Shown: positions 23,801 to 35,123, counted from the first letter of the stretch. The stretch: DNA of 64,000 bases from Drosophila pseudoobscura (GCF_009870125.1 NC_046679.1:13082001-13146000); one strand, 5' to 3'. The notes: a model not told the origin generated them from the letters alone. Program-made: numbers and translations.

Positions 23801-26493
23801 ATACACTCTCAAAGGTATGAATATGCTTCCTTGGCCATGCTGCCTTCCTCTTCACGATGTTGACGCTTGTGTTTGAATTAAGGCTTATGTGGATATTGTA
23901 CGGCACTGGGGCTGGAAGACGTTCACCATAATCTACGAGAACAATGACGGAATCGTGCGACTGCAGGAGCTGCTCAAGGCACACGGTATGACACCGTTTC
24001 CCATTACGGTGCGCCAGCTAAGCGACAGCGGGGATTACCGGTACGAAACAACATACGACAATAATATACTTACAATATTTACATGCCCTACATTCCGCCC
24101 TAGTCCCCTTCTTAAGCAAATCAAGAACTCAGCCGAGGCCCACATTGTCCTGGATTGCTCCACGGAGCGCATTCACGAGGTCCTCAAGCAGGCCCAGCAG
24201 ATTGGGATGATGAGCGACTACCACAGCTATCTGGTTACATCCCTGGACCTGCACACCGTGAACCTGGATGAGTTTCGCTATGGCGGGACCAACATAACCG
24301 GATTTCGGCTCATCAACGATAAGATCGTCTCGGACGTGGTGCGTCAGTGGAGCATCGATGAGAAGGGCCTCCTCCGTTCGGCCAATCTGACCACAGTACG
24401 TTCGGAGACGGCTCTGATGTACGATGCCGTGCATCTGTTTGCCAAGGCGCTGCATGACCTGGACACCTCGCAGCAGATCGACATTCATCCGATCAGCTGT
24501 GACGGCCAGAGCACCTGGCAGCACGGCTTTAGCCTCATAAACTATATGAAGATCGTGGAGATGAAGGGCCTCACGAATGTGATCAAGTTCGATCACCAGG
24601 GTTTCCGCACCGACTTCATGCTGGACATTGTGGAGCTTACACCAGCGGGAATCCGCAAGATCGGCACCTGGAACTCCACGCTACCCGATGGCATCAACTT
24701 CACACGCACCTTCAGCCAGAAGCAGCAGGAGATTGAGGCGAATCTGAAGAACAAAACCCTAGTGGTGACCACCATTCTGGTAATACTATAAGACTTGACT
24801 GCCATGATCATCCATCCATCATCTTCTGGTTATCCTTGTTTTTCTTTGTAGAGCAATCCGTATTGCATGCGCAAGGAGTCGGCTGTGCCGCTCAGTGGCA
24901 ACGATCAGTTCGAGGGCTATGCTGTCGATCTAATCCATGAGATCTCCAAGTCCCTAGGTTTCAACTATAAAATACAACTGGTACCCGATGGCAGCTATGG
25001 AAGTCTGAATAAATTAACAGGGTAAGAATTAATGCCCAGTATGTTTCTTGAATAAAGTCCTCAACATATTCTTATAGAGAATGGAATGGCATGATACGAG
25101 ACCTGCTGGAGCAGCGTGCCGATCTGGCTATCGCGGATCTCACCATCACCTTTGAGCGGGAACAAGCTGTGGACTTTACCACACCCTTCATGAACCTGGG
25201 CGTATCCATCCTCTACCGCAAACCCATCAAGCAGCCACCCAACTTGTTCTCCTTCCTGTCGCCCTTGTCGCTGGACGTTTGGATCTACATGGCAACAGCC
25301 TATTTAGGTGTCTCAGTGCTGCTCTTCATTCTGGCCAAGTAGTTTAATGTCAAAAGATGCAATTTTCGTTGCTAAGAAATGGCTTTTCTATAGATTCACA
25401 CCCTACGAGTGGCCAGCCTACACCGATGCCCATGGCGAAAAGGTGGAGAGCCAGTTCACGCTGCTCAACTGCATGTGGTTTGCCATTGGATCGCTGATGC
25501 AACAAGGCTGCGACTTCCTGCCCAAGTAAGGATAATCAACATAGCTCTTCTTAGTTGGAGATGACCAAAGTAACTTTCTTTAGGGCTCTATCCACTCGTA
25601 TGGTGGCTGGCATTTGGTGGTTCTTCACACTGATTATGATCTCTTCGTATACGGCCAACCTGGCTGCCTTTTTGACGGTCGAACGCATGGACTCGCCCAT
25701 CGAAAGTGCCGAGGACTTGGCCAAGCAGACGAGAATCAAATACGGTGCCCTCAAGGGCGGCAGCACAGCGGCTTTCTTCAGGGTATGTGGGGAAAGTAGT
25801 CTAAAAGATTCGAATCTGTTTTCATTGCAATTTTCTTTTTGCAGGACTCAAAGATCTCCACGTATCAGCGCATGTGGTCGTTCATGGAATCTGCACGTCC
25901 CTCCGTCTTCACAGCCAGCAATGGCGAAGGTGTTGATCGTGTGGCCAAGGGCAAAGGTATGCCAGAAGTCTTAACTGAATGTTAATCCTGCTCTAAACTC
26001 ATATCGATATATTTACAGGTTCCTATGCATTTCTGATGGAGTCCACCTCCATTGAATATGTTACCGAACGAAACTGCGAGCTGACGCAGGTCGGGGGCAT
26101 GTTGGACACCAAAAGCTATGGGATAGCCACACCACCAAGTCAGTCCCAAAACGCACATATCCAGAGAGCATTACCTGAATGACTTTTATCTTTTTAGATT
26201 CACCTTACCGCACGGCCATCAACAGTGTTATACTCAAGCTCCAGGAGGAGGGAAAGCTGCACATCCTGAAAACCAAGTGGTGGAAGGAGAAGCGCGGCGG
26301 TGGCAAGTGCCGTGTGGAAACCTCCAAGTCATCATCGGCGGCCAACGAACTGGGCCTGGCCAATGTGGGCGGTGTGTTTGTGGTGCTAATGGGCGGCATG
26401 GGGGTGGCCTGTGTCATAGCTGTCTGCGAGTTCGTGTGGAAGTCACGCAAGGTCGCCGTCGAGGAGCGTCTCAGTGCGATTCTCAATGAATGA
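20864..26493 (+). CDS. Grik: Kainate-type ionotropic glutamate receptor subunit
   Basis: A ligand-gated cation channel of the neuronal plasma membrane. Coding exons: 20864-20975, 21321-21476, 23463-23557, 23725-23814, 23883-24040, 24104-24779, 24852-25021, 25078-25338, 25394-25525, 25584-25782, 25845-25956, 26019-26138, 26198-26493. All junctions are GT..AG and phases agree, giving 858 aa. The order is signal peptide (1-28), amino-terminal domain (to about 415), S1 with LTITFERE carrying the glutamate-binding Arg, M1 (about 551-571), pore loop with MQQG (unedited Gln at the Q/R site), M3 with [11 protein letters not shown] (about 635-645), S2 with GGSTAAFF and FLMEST carrying the binding Thr and Glu, and M4 (about 818-840). 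Length and motifs are full. The position next to Ir93a suggests the Grik (CG5621) orthologue. The paralogue KaiR1D (CG3822) is the alternative. A 63-bp stop-free intron lies at 24041-24103. Confidence 0.9.
21119..21147. repeat. (GT)n microsatellite in intron 1 of the receptor gene
   Basis: A GT-rich run interrupted by GC. It explains the Cys/Val-rich start of the open frame that runs through this intron into exon 2. Confidence 0.8.
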
Positions 26494-27460
26494 GAAAAGT
26501 CATAAACCCGGGATGAATGGGTTTAAAGGAAAAAGGCGAGATCGAGCATGATATGTATGGTATGCGTGTGGTCGTGGAACTTCAATCAAAAGTGCAAGTA
26601 AAAGGCGGAAGATGTGCAATCCAACCGATTCTCTAGAGCATATATCAAGAACAATAGAATAAAAATAGCCCGTTGTCGCTATCCCACGCAGTCGTAGTAC
26701 TTAGATATTCGATACGATATACAATATTTTTGGGATTACATAGTTTGTACGCGCCAGTGTGTTAATGGAGAGATCTAGACACAGGAGCCACCAATGAAAG
26801 TTTGCACTACGTTCAAATTGTTCGACAGGTAGCGGGCAGCCCGAGTCAAGTAATAAATATACACTAAAACTGCAAACTTAGGAAAGATATAATATGTATA
26901 TTAATTCGTATATATATTTATACAGGTTATACTTATACTCCCTTTCGTAACTTACTCGTAATAATCATATACATAAACTATACACTAAAGGAACCACAAC
27001 AACGCAACAACGCAACAACTTACAACAAATCGAAATCGAATCGTATTGCATTTATATTTGAAAGCATTTTTGGGAATTGACCTATAGGAGTAATTGTAGC
27101 TAAATTATACGAGTACGAGTATATAAACATGAAAAGATATATACAAACCCATAATCCAGACGACAAGATCAGCGTGTTCGAGTATCCCTAAGATATCTGG
27201 ACACAGTTTACACCTAAAATGAACACAAATTCCGATATTTTCAACGGAGAACTAGCCAGTAGACCTCTCGCCTAAGTGTAACTGTAACTCTTAGCTTAGA
27301 CATACAATCCCCAAGCCCCCCAATCTATTACCCCTCCAACTGCCCCTCATCCTAAGACATAAGATTGTAAAATGTAATTATCGCGCATACAGGCAATTCA
27401 GACAAACAATTTCATAAAATTACTTATAATTAAATAAAGCAAGTTAACAAAAACATCACC
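26494..27460 (+). other. 3' UTR and terminal region of the receptor gene
   Basis: AT-rich sequence with candidate polyadenylation hexamers AATAAA at 26658, about 26853 and about 27434. No coding signal. A long 3' UTR ending near 27.45 kb is plausible, and shorter forms could use the first hexamer. Confidence 0.5.
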
Positions 27461-27754
27461 AAAAATCTTGTACGAATCCCAATCCGATACCACCTGATGA
27501 ACACCTGCGGCCAATTGAACATTGATGTCGAGTTGGCTGTCGACGCCTAACCGCAAACCGTCAATCACATTCCCTTCAGCCGATTCCTGTTCACTTTCTC
27601 CACAATGAATTTTTCATGGGCCCTGCACGCGCTGTTGCCACTGCATGCAGTCCAATTGCCGGGTTTTAATTGGAATTTTTGTTATCAGAAAGAGGTTACC
27701 TCGTTGGCTAGGCTGTCTAGCGGCTCGCAGTTGCCTTTCAGGTATCCTGGCGGC

Positions 27755-30700
27755 ATGAGGTCATCGGGCTGTCTTCTGCTCCTTTTCGGCTTTCAGCTCT
27801 ACTTCCTTTCCTGGCCAATGGCGGTGGAGGGAAACGACTTTTCCTCATTTCTGAGCGCCAATGCTTCTCTGGGTGAGTTCTGGTTATACCCGGGATAAAG
27901 ATAAGTCTCCACTAATCATGTGTATAGCTGTGGTGGTGGACCATGAGTACATGACCAGGCACGGCCAGAATATTATGGCCCATTTCGAGAAAATCTTAAG
28001 CGACATCATACGGGAGAACCTGAAGAACGGCGGCATCAATGTACGATACTTTCGCTGGAACGCGGTGCGGTTAAAAAAGGGTAAGAACTTATCTGTTCTA
28101 ATGAATATCTGAGCCCACTTGTATGTACATACATATCTCAGATTTTCTGGCTGCGATTACGGTGACGGACTGTGCGAACACCTGGAACTTCTACAGGAGC
28201 ACTCAGGAGACCTCAGTGCTGTTGATCGCCATCACAGACTCGGACTGTCCCCGTTTGCCGTTGAATAAAGCTTTGATGGTGAGGCAAAGTTTGATTCTTA
28301 GTGTTTAGGGTACAATCCCATTGGCTTTGTTTGATAGGCTCCCATGGTTGAGCATGGCGACGAATTGCCCCAGATCATACTGGATGCCAAGGTTCAACAG
28401 ATTCTCAATTGGAAGACAGCAGTAGTGCTGGTAGATCAAAACATATGTGGGTATCCTTAGTCTCTCAAATACTCCAACAGTCTAATTGGATTTGACTTTC
28501 AGTGGATAATAACTCCGAGCTGGTCAAGGCCATAGTCCACGAGAGCACTACCAATCACATTGCGCCGATATCATTGATTCTCTACAAGATTGACGACTCC
28601 CTTCGAGGACAGAAGAAACGGGCTGCCCTGCGCCATGCGCTCTCCCATTTTTCTCCCATCAATCACGAGCAGAAGAATCAACAGTTCCTTGTTTTGTCCA
28701 AATTTCACGACGATATCATAGAGATTGGCGAGACGATGAATATGTTCCATGTGGGCAATCAGTGGATGTTCTTTGTGTTCGATACGATGCGGCAGGACTT
28801 TGATGCCAGCACGGTGACCATCAACCTGGCGGAGGGAGCAAACATAGCCTTTGCTCTGAATGAAACGAATACCGATTGCATGGACACGCTGAACTGTACG
28901 ATATCCGAGATAAGTATGGCTCTGGTGACGGCCATTTCCAAGATGACGGTCGAGGAGCAGTCCATATACGGTGAGATCTCCGATGAGGAGTGGGAGTCCA
29001 TACGCTTCACCAAGCAGGAAAAGCAGTATGAGATTCTAAAGTACATGAAGGTAATGCTGAAGTTTTATTCATGTACTAACATTCACAATACATACCGAAT
29101 GATCCTTAGGAATACCTCAAGACCAACAGCAAGTGTGCCAGCTGTGCCAAGTGGAGATTTGAGACAGCCATCACCTGGGGCAAGAGCCAACAGAATCGGC
29201 AATTTCGAACGGGTAAGTCCAGTCCAGGTGAGATTCTCATTCCATGGGTTATCTCTTACATCAGGCCATACTCTTTAGCTCCCACGAGGGATGCCAGGAA
29301 CCAGAACTTTGAGTTCGTCGATATTGGCTACTGGAGTCCCTTGCTGGGATTCGTTTGCCAGGAGCTAACATTCCCACACATCGCGCAGCACTTCCGTAAT
29401 ATCACCATGGACATTGTGACGATGCATGTGAGATTTTGAATCTAATATATAATATAATCCGTACGTGTATATATGGATCAAATTACTCGTAGAACCCTCC
29501 CTGGCAAATACTGACCAAGAACAGCGACGGAGTCATTGTCGAGCACAAGGGCATTACCTTGGAGATACTGAAGGAGCTGAGTCGGGCCCTAAACTTTAGC
29601 TATTACCTGCACGAGGCAAAAACCTATGACGATGAGTTTCCCCTCAATCAGAGCACCAACGAGAGCGTAAGTGAAAGACTCCCAGTTTTCAGAAGATTCA
29701 AAGGTCTACTCAAAGACCTTCCATTTCAGGACGAACTGTTGGGTTCAATGACCTATGGCATACCCTATCGCGTGGTGGAGATGGTTCAGGGCAATCGGTT
29801 CTTTATGGCCGCAGTGGCGGCCACCGTAGAGGATCCCGATAAGAAAGCGTTTAATTATACCCAGCCAGTGAGCGTTCAGAAGTACTCCTTCATCACCCGT
29901 CAGCCGGATGAGGTGTCTCGCATCTATCTTTTCACGGCTCCGTTTACCACAGAGACCTGGGGATGCCTGGTGGGCATCATCTTTCTGACGGCCCCCATGC
30001 TGTACGCCATCAATCGCCTTGCGCCGCTACAAGAGCTCCAAATCCACGGGCTATCATCGGTCAAGAGCTGCTTTTGGTACATCTTTGGGGCGCTGCTGCA
30101 ACAGGGTGAGTATACCAACTAAAAAACATCTCTACTATCTACTTGAAAAAATGGTTGCGGCAGGTGGCATGTACCTGCCCAGAGCAGACAGCGGACGACT
30201 GGTGGTGGGCTTCTGGTGGATCGTGGTGATTGTGCTGGTGACCACGTACTGCGGCAATCTAGTGGCTTTCCTCACGTTTCCCAAGTTCCAGCCGGGCGTT
30301 GACTATCTGAACCAGCTGCATCGCCACACGGAAATCTCCCAATATGGCCTGCGAAACGGAACCTTTTTCGAAAAGTATGTGCAAAGAACGACGCGCGATG
30401 ACTTCAAACAGTATGTGGCCAAGGCGATTATATACAACAATGGCCAGGGCGAGGATATTGAGGCGGTGAAGGATGGACAGCGCATCAACATCGATTGGCG
30501 CATCAATCTGCAGCTGGTTGTGCAGCAGCACTTTGAGCGCGACAAGGAGTGCCGGTTTGCCCTGGGCAAGGAGAGCTTTGTCGACGAGCAGATTGCCTTG
30601 ATTGTGCCCTCGGAGAGTGCCTACTTGCACTTGATCAACCAGCACATAGATAGAATGTTTCGTATGGGTTTCATCGAGCGCTGGCACAGGACCAATCTGC

Positions 30701-30900
30701 CCAGCGCGGACAAGTGCAATGGCAAAAGCATCCTCAGACAGATCACTAATCACAAGGTGAACATGGATGACATGCAGGGATGCTTTTTGGTGTTGCTGCT
30801 TGGCTTCATTTTGGCTGTATTCGTTGGCTGCATCGAGTACTGGTTCTATCGCCTCTACGTCCAAAGCGACAGTCGCAAGCCGACCGTTTTCACCAATTGA
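27755..30900 (+). CDS. Ir93a: Ionotropic receptor 93a (co-receptor for temperature, humidity sensing)
   Basis: A variant iGluR co-receptor. In D. melanogaster it acts with Ir25a plus Ir21a, Ir40a or Ir68a in cool, dry and moist sensing. Coding exons: 27755-27872, 27928-28080, 28142-28278, 28338-28446, 28503-29050, 29110-29212, 29279-29427, 29493-29666, 29730-30105, 30164-30900. This gives 867 aa, the usual length. The sequence follows D. melanogaster Ir93a closely, for example ALLQQGGMYLP in the pore, and TTYCGNLVAFLT replaces the [11 protein letters not shown] motif. The S1 segment AATVEDPD has no Arg at the glutamate-binding position. The ATG at 27755 is chosen because a signal peptide follows at once (MRSSGCLLLLFGFQLYFL). 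An in-frame ATG at 27605 would add 50 residues. The donor of exon 4 is GTGGGT. The intron 29667-29729 is 63 bp, in frame and stop-free. Confidence 0.95.
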
Positions 30901-31050
30901 GAAACGAAAGATTACACGGACGAGTCGCGTCGGGGTTACAACTTGAAATTTGTAAAATAGTTTGTTTAATTTTTGAAAATTACTTTATGAACATCATTAT
31001 GCATTAAAAGATAGCGACTTGTTCATCATCCCAGAGACACGGTTCACACT

Positions 31051-31534
31051 TTACGTGGAGTTGGCGTTGGGGCCACGACGACGGCCGAAGCCCTGGACAA
31101 AGTTCACGAAGCGGCGATTGTACTGGATCCTGCGCTTGGCGCGGCCGGTCTTCTTCTTCTTCTTCTCCTGCTTCTCCACCTTGGGGGTCTGTCCCTTGAC
31201 CTTACCGGCACGAGCCAGAGAGCCGTGCACCTTACCACCAAGCATGGGAATGTTGATGTCCAGCTCGAAGGAGCTGAGCGCGGTCACGGGCGTCTCGTTG
31301 GCCAGGGTGGTGCCCTCGCAGTTGAGGCTCACCTCCTCGGCGTTGAAGCCATGCAGCTGGGCGAGCTGGTTCTGAATTCCAAAAAACAACAATTAGGTTA
31401 GGGTTGGACTATTGTTGTTGTAGCGAACGATGTCAGCCCGCGCCGTCCGTACTCACCTTGACTCCAGCGATGGTGGCATCCTGGGACACCTCCAAAGCCT
31501 CAATAGTTTCAAATCCACGTACGAAAAGCTGCAT
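31051..31534 (-). CDS. RpS30: Ribosomal protein S30 fused to ubiquitin-like fubi
   Basis: Coding exons on the minus strand are 31534-31457 and 31371-31051, separated by an 85-bp intron; 132 aa. Residues 1-72 are the ubiquitin-like fubi (start [20 protein letters not shown], end MLGG). Residues 73-132 are the basic S30 protein ([18 protein letters not shown] onward). Cleavage after Gly-Gly releases S30 for the small ribosomal subunit. The length equals the D. melanogaster protein. A 5'-leader intron ends at 31546, where TTGCAG precedes the last leader exon. The gene converges with Ir93a: only 150 bp separate the two stop codons, so the 3' UTRs probably overlap or abut. Confidence 0.97.
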
Positions 31535-31771
31535 CTTGACGCGATCTGCAACCGAACGACGAAAAGACAAATTAGTTTCCACTATAGCAGAGGCGCGACT
31601 AATCGAAACACGTGTGCCGATTCAATCACTCATTTCAACAGTTCTCATTCGTCAAGACTCTGGCACTTCATGCACCACCCATCCAGAGCACACTCGGTCA
31701 CACATTTTCACCGTCTTTGTTGTTGAACTCTCATTTTTTCCATATTATTTAGCAAAAAATTATTCGCTCAC

Positions 31772-31830
31772 CTTGTCACTCGGTGCGTGCGGATCGAAAA
31801 AGAAAGATGGCGATGGTGTGACCGCGCAGT
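31772..31830 (-). promoter_or_regulatory. RpS30 promoter and first non-coding exon
   Basis: Reading the minus strand, a pyrimidine run TCTTTCTTTTTCG near 31795-31806 fits the TCT/TOP initiator of ribosomal protein genes. It is followed by a short leader exon ending in CAAG with donor GTGAGC (exon edge at 31772). The leader intron runs 31771-31546. Just upstream is the 10-mer GGTGTGACCG (31815-31824), a near match to Ohler Motif 1, the M1BP site, in reverse. Confidence 0.65.
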
Positions 31831-32148
31831 TATGAAATACGGTCTGACTTTCAAAAATATACCGAAATATACCGTACCATTTGCAAAATATACCGGGAAT
31901 ATACCGATGAAGAAACGAACTTAGCCCACTTAAGGCTCTTGTATTTAAACTGTTCAACGACTTAGGGTAAATGGCGGAAAACATTGCTGATTGTAGAGCA
32001 ATCCATACCATCATTTCTTTGAACATGAAAAAGGATATCTTTCACCTGAACTAAAACTAAAAATGTTCAATATCTTCGGTGGTATATTGAAATAGCCCTT
32101 GGTCTACAATGGGTTAATAGATCGCCGTCCAGGATTGGAAACCATATT
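31815..32148 (-). repeat. Promoter-associated dispersed repeat, copy A
   Basis: This stretch is a diverged copy of 62260-62608. Both begin with a Motif-1 word (GTGTGACCGCG). Both continue with an array of AATATACCG words around CATTTGCAAAATATACCG (31857-31906 here; Ohler Motif 6-like). They share GAACTTAGCCCACTTAAG and end in AGGATTGGAAACCATATT. Both lie directly upstream of a minus-strand gene, RpS30 here. Confidence 0.8.
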
Positions 32149-32198
32149 TATGCCGCCTTAGCAACCCTACTGGCAAAGCGGTGCTGTCAACTACAGCT

Positions 32199-32210
32199 AG
32201 AGGGCGCTGC
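32199..32210. promoter_or_regulatory. CTCF-like motif
   Basis: AGAGGGCGCTGC resembles the core of the Drosophila CTCF insulator site. It lies between the housekeeping gene RpS30 and the homeobox gene, a sensible insulator position. A short motif match only. Confidence 0.35.
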
Positions 32211-34586
32211 TGTTAGGTGCTGTTAGGCACCATGTCAGTTCTGTTAAACGCAAATGAACAACAGTCTGTTGGCTGAAATTCTTTAAATTTAAATTTGAAA
32301 AGCAGAGGCAAGTTTTCATTTCTGCATCTCGAAATTACACAAAAGATCAAAAAAGGGCAGTCTGTCTGACGCCCTGCTAAGCCAGCGCACCGCGCTTACC
32401 TCAATCTACGTAAAAATGGGAATTACGTTAATCCCCGTCCGTTTAGTCCATCCCGCGCCCGTCTTGACCCAGTTTTTCCATTCTACGAGTATTTGCGCAT
32501 GCGCCTGCGCCTGGCCTTTGTCCGGCCCTAAGAATGGGACAAGGAGCGACCGCCGGGGACATTTGCTGTGTTATTCTACGCCATTAGAATAAATATTGCC
32601 GCATTGTTTGTCAAACAGGACTAGATTAGTAACATAAACATTCCTTCACTGAATTGAATTGAATGCAAATCATAAGCCGATTTCACAAATTTACTCGAAT
32701 TATCTGCAACTAATGAGTGTGGCTTAAATTGTTCCAGCTGATCCTTCGAGTGCTCGGTCTCTGTCTCTGACGGAGAACGGCTGGGGTCTGATGTGGAAAG
32801 TTTCCAAGAGACGGCGGTCTGTTCCCTGATAAATATGTGGACATGTGCTGCTTATTGATCGTATGCGACATTTGATATTCTCAATTTCAGTATCCATGGC
32901 CAACCCTTTGCTGCAGATCACCTTTCGATGCTCATTTGAGATAAGTAAATGGCGCACGCGATCCGCTCTTCCTGTTGTCCACTTTGGTCAAGATCCTTTG
33001 GCCCTTTCGTACTCATATGATCGGATTAGATGGGGGATTAGGTGCAGACATCCCTGGGATTTGCGTAAACTCATTTGCCAGGCTCTGTGGCACAAATACA
33101 AATTCTACATACACTTGGAAAACGCATCCTGAAACATTGTCCCCCACTCTCCGTCGGAAAATGGTTCCGTCATCTTCTCAGGAGGAACTGCCGCTTTGTA
33201 ATCTGATATTTTTTGCATGTTTTGCAAACAAAGGTTTCGGAAAAACAAATTATTCTTGACCATAAAAACAACAGCAACAATTACGAAATCGGCTTAGCCT
33301 GCCCTCCTCCACTATTCCCGACTCCATCTGAGCGTTTGCTGTTTTTCCGGCACGCGAATTTCCTCATTTTCATTCAAAATTTTCAAATATTTTCCCATAT
33401 GGGGTAGACGGTATCTCTGTGTGGGGCGGTCTTGTTTGATCCCATTATTCGAATGTGATGCCTGGTTTTGTGGGAAGCAAAATGAACAAAGTCAACCATT
33501 TTCCGCCATGAAATATTGAATTACTTTATCCAAATTGGATTTGCATCAGGTTAAACTGATATGAGATGGTGTTTCATATGTGGGGAGATCTATACATACA
33601 TAATTGATTGAATTTCTAATGCAGATGAAAGTTAAAAATGTATCCATTGTAGGGGAACATTTTTTTTTGTTATCTGGATACATATGAGCATCCAGATAAC
33701 AAAAAATGCTATAACTACTGGTTTCTATTGTAGAAAAATTAACAAACTTTCATTATGTTATTATAAGCAAAGTATTTTAATAATAAAAGATGGCTATTCA
33801 AAGATGTTATCAATAAACTTAGTTCAACGACAAATATCCAATCAATTCTATGTAGTTTCATTCATTTGTTTCTACTTGAAATGTTATGTTCTGTTCTCTC
33901 AATAAAATAAACATAAAATATCCTATAAAAAGGAAAACTCAGCTTCCGGGAACGAACCTTTAGATAACCTTGCATATCAATCGTTCTTCTGGAAGCTTTC
34001 TTAAATGAGGCTCCAACCGTTCGAACTTAAATACTATTATAGAACATTTTTCACAAGATGTTACAGAAGAAGAACAGACAGAAATATTGTATGTTGTTAT
34101 GTCGGCAAAACACTTTTTTATAAAGTAAAGTATAAAGTAAAGTACAGTAGAGAGTTTTTTCATGTTAAAATATCTTGCCAATATCATATTTCGTTTCGCT
34201 TTGCTTCGGTAAGATATTGTAAAAAACAAAATTTAAGAAACTGCTTCATTTTGAATACTACTTCTTTAGATATCATAGTCATATTTCAGCAACAAATTTC
34301 ATTAGCACTGGAATTCATTTTCCAAATTTCAATAAAAAACGCAATCATTTTTATGTCGCGAACAAAGAACTCTCAAAATTTAGGGTAATTGTTATTTAAT
34401 TTATTTATAATATAATTTAACTTACTCTACTTAAATAATATAATGAAATATTGTCTGTATAATTATTTAGATTTATTTGTACAACAATGAGTTTAAATTC
34501 AATAATGAGTGTACTCGTATGAGAGCCCATCCACAAGGTACACCAGTAACAGTCATAACGTGAGCGGTGCTCCACCATATCTCCCA
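32211..34586. other. Intergenic region between RpS30 and the homeobox gene
   Basis: I see no supported gene. The right half is very AT-rich and includes the 3' flank of the homeobox gene. A perfect hairpin lies at 33663-33706. Confidence 0.55.
33663..33706. repeat. Perfect 17-bp inverted repeat with a 10-base loop
   Basis: The arms at 33663-33679 and 33690-33706 are perfect reverse complements (TTTTTTGTTATCTGGAT and its complement) around the loop ACATATGAGC. It could be a MITE remnant, a cruciform-forming site or a small RNA hairpin. Nothing in the flanks decides. Confidence 0.8.
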
Positions 34587-35123
34587 TTAAACAATGACAA
34601 GCATGTCCGGTTCCGGACTGGAGGCATTCGAAGAGAAGGTGGAGTCGCAGCTCTCATCCTTGTCGCGTTTTTCGCGTCGTTCGCGGGCGCGCCGGTTCTG
34701 GAACCAGATCTTCACGCGGGTGTTGGTCAGGTCGAGGGATTCGGCCAGCTTGTTGGCATCCTCGGCACTCAGATAGTTCGACTCCTTGTACGCACTCTCC
34801 AGAGCCTGGAGCTGGGCAGGAGTGAAGGGGATCCGTGGCAGGCGTCCAGGCGTACGTTTGGCGGGTCCATTCTGCCGCAGGGCACGTGGCAGCTTGGGCG
34901 GATGGTAGCGGGTGTACTGCAGCCAGTCGTACATGGGTAGATGTCCCTCCTCAAGAGCCACCACAGCCGGGGGCGATCCACGCTGCTCCTTGTATCCGGG
35001 ATGCGCGTACGGATGAAATGGAATGCTGGCGCGGATTCGTTGCAGGACACCGACGGAGGCATTGGTGCCGATGTATCTGTCGCCAGCGCGGTTCAATATG
35101 TAATCGATGCTGAATTCACTCAT
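34587..35123 (-). CDS. CG15696: Homeodomain transcription factor, CG15696 orthologue
   Basis: An intronless 178-aa protein with one homeodomain at about residues 92-151. Helix 3 reads VKIWFQNRRARERRE, with Gln at homeodomain position 50 as in NK/Msx-like and Hox classes. A short N-terminal part precedes it (MSEFSIDYILNRAG), and a Ser-rich acidic tail follows (CDSTFSSNASSPEPD). It binds DNA in the nucleus; targets are unknown to me. The size and the position beside RpS30 match CG15696 of D. melanogaster. A TATA-like TTAAATAG lies about 65 bp upstream of the ATG (near 35190, minus strand). Confidence 0.9.
   Translation of the reverse strand: MSEFSIDYILNRAGDRYIGTNASVGVLQRIRASIPFHPYAHPGYKEQRGSPPAVVALEEGHLPMYDWLQYTRYHPPKLPRALRQNGPAKRTPGRLPRIPFTPAQLQALESAYKESNYLSAEDANKLAESLDLTNTRVKIWFQNRRARERREKRDKDESCDSTFSSNASSPEPDMLVIV

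Noticed and set aside
24129-24596. 155-codon minus-strand frame across the glutamate receptor
   Set aside because: Shadow of the large receptor exon; no independent signals.
30259-30864. 201-codon minus-strand frame across the last Ir93a exon
   Set aside because: Shadow of the coding exon, which has family-conserved residues on the plus strand.
31404-31835. 143-codon plus-strand frame over the RpS30 5' region
   Set aside because: Antisense to RpS30 exon 1, leader intron and promoter; no supporting signals.
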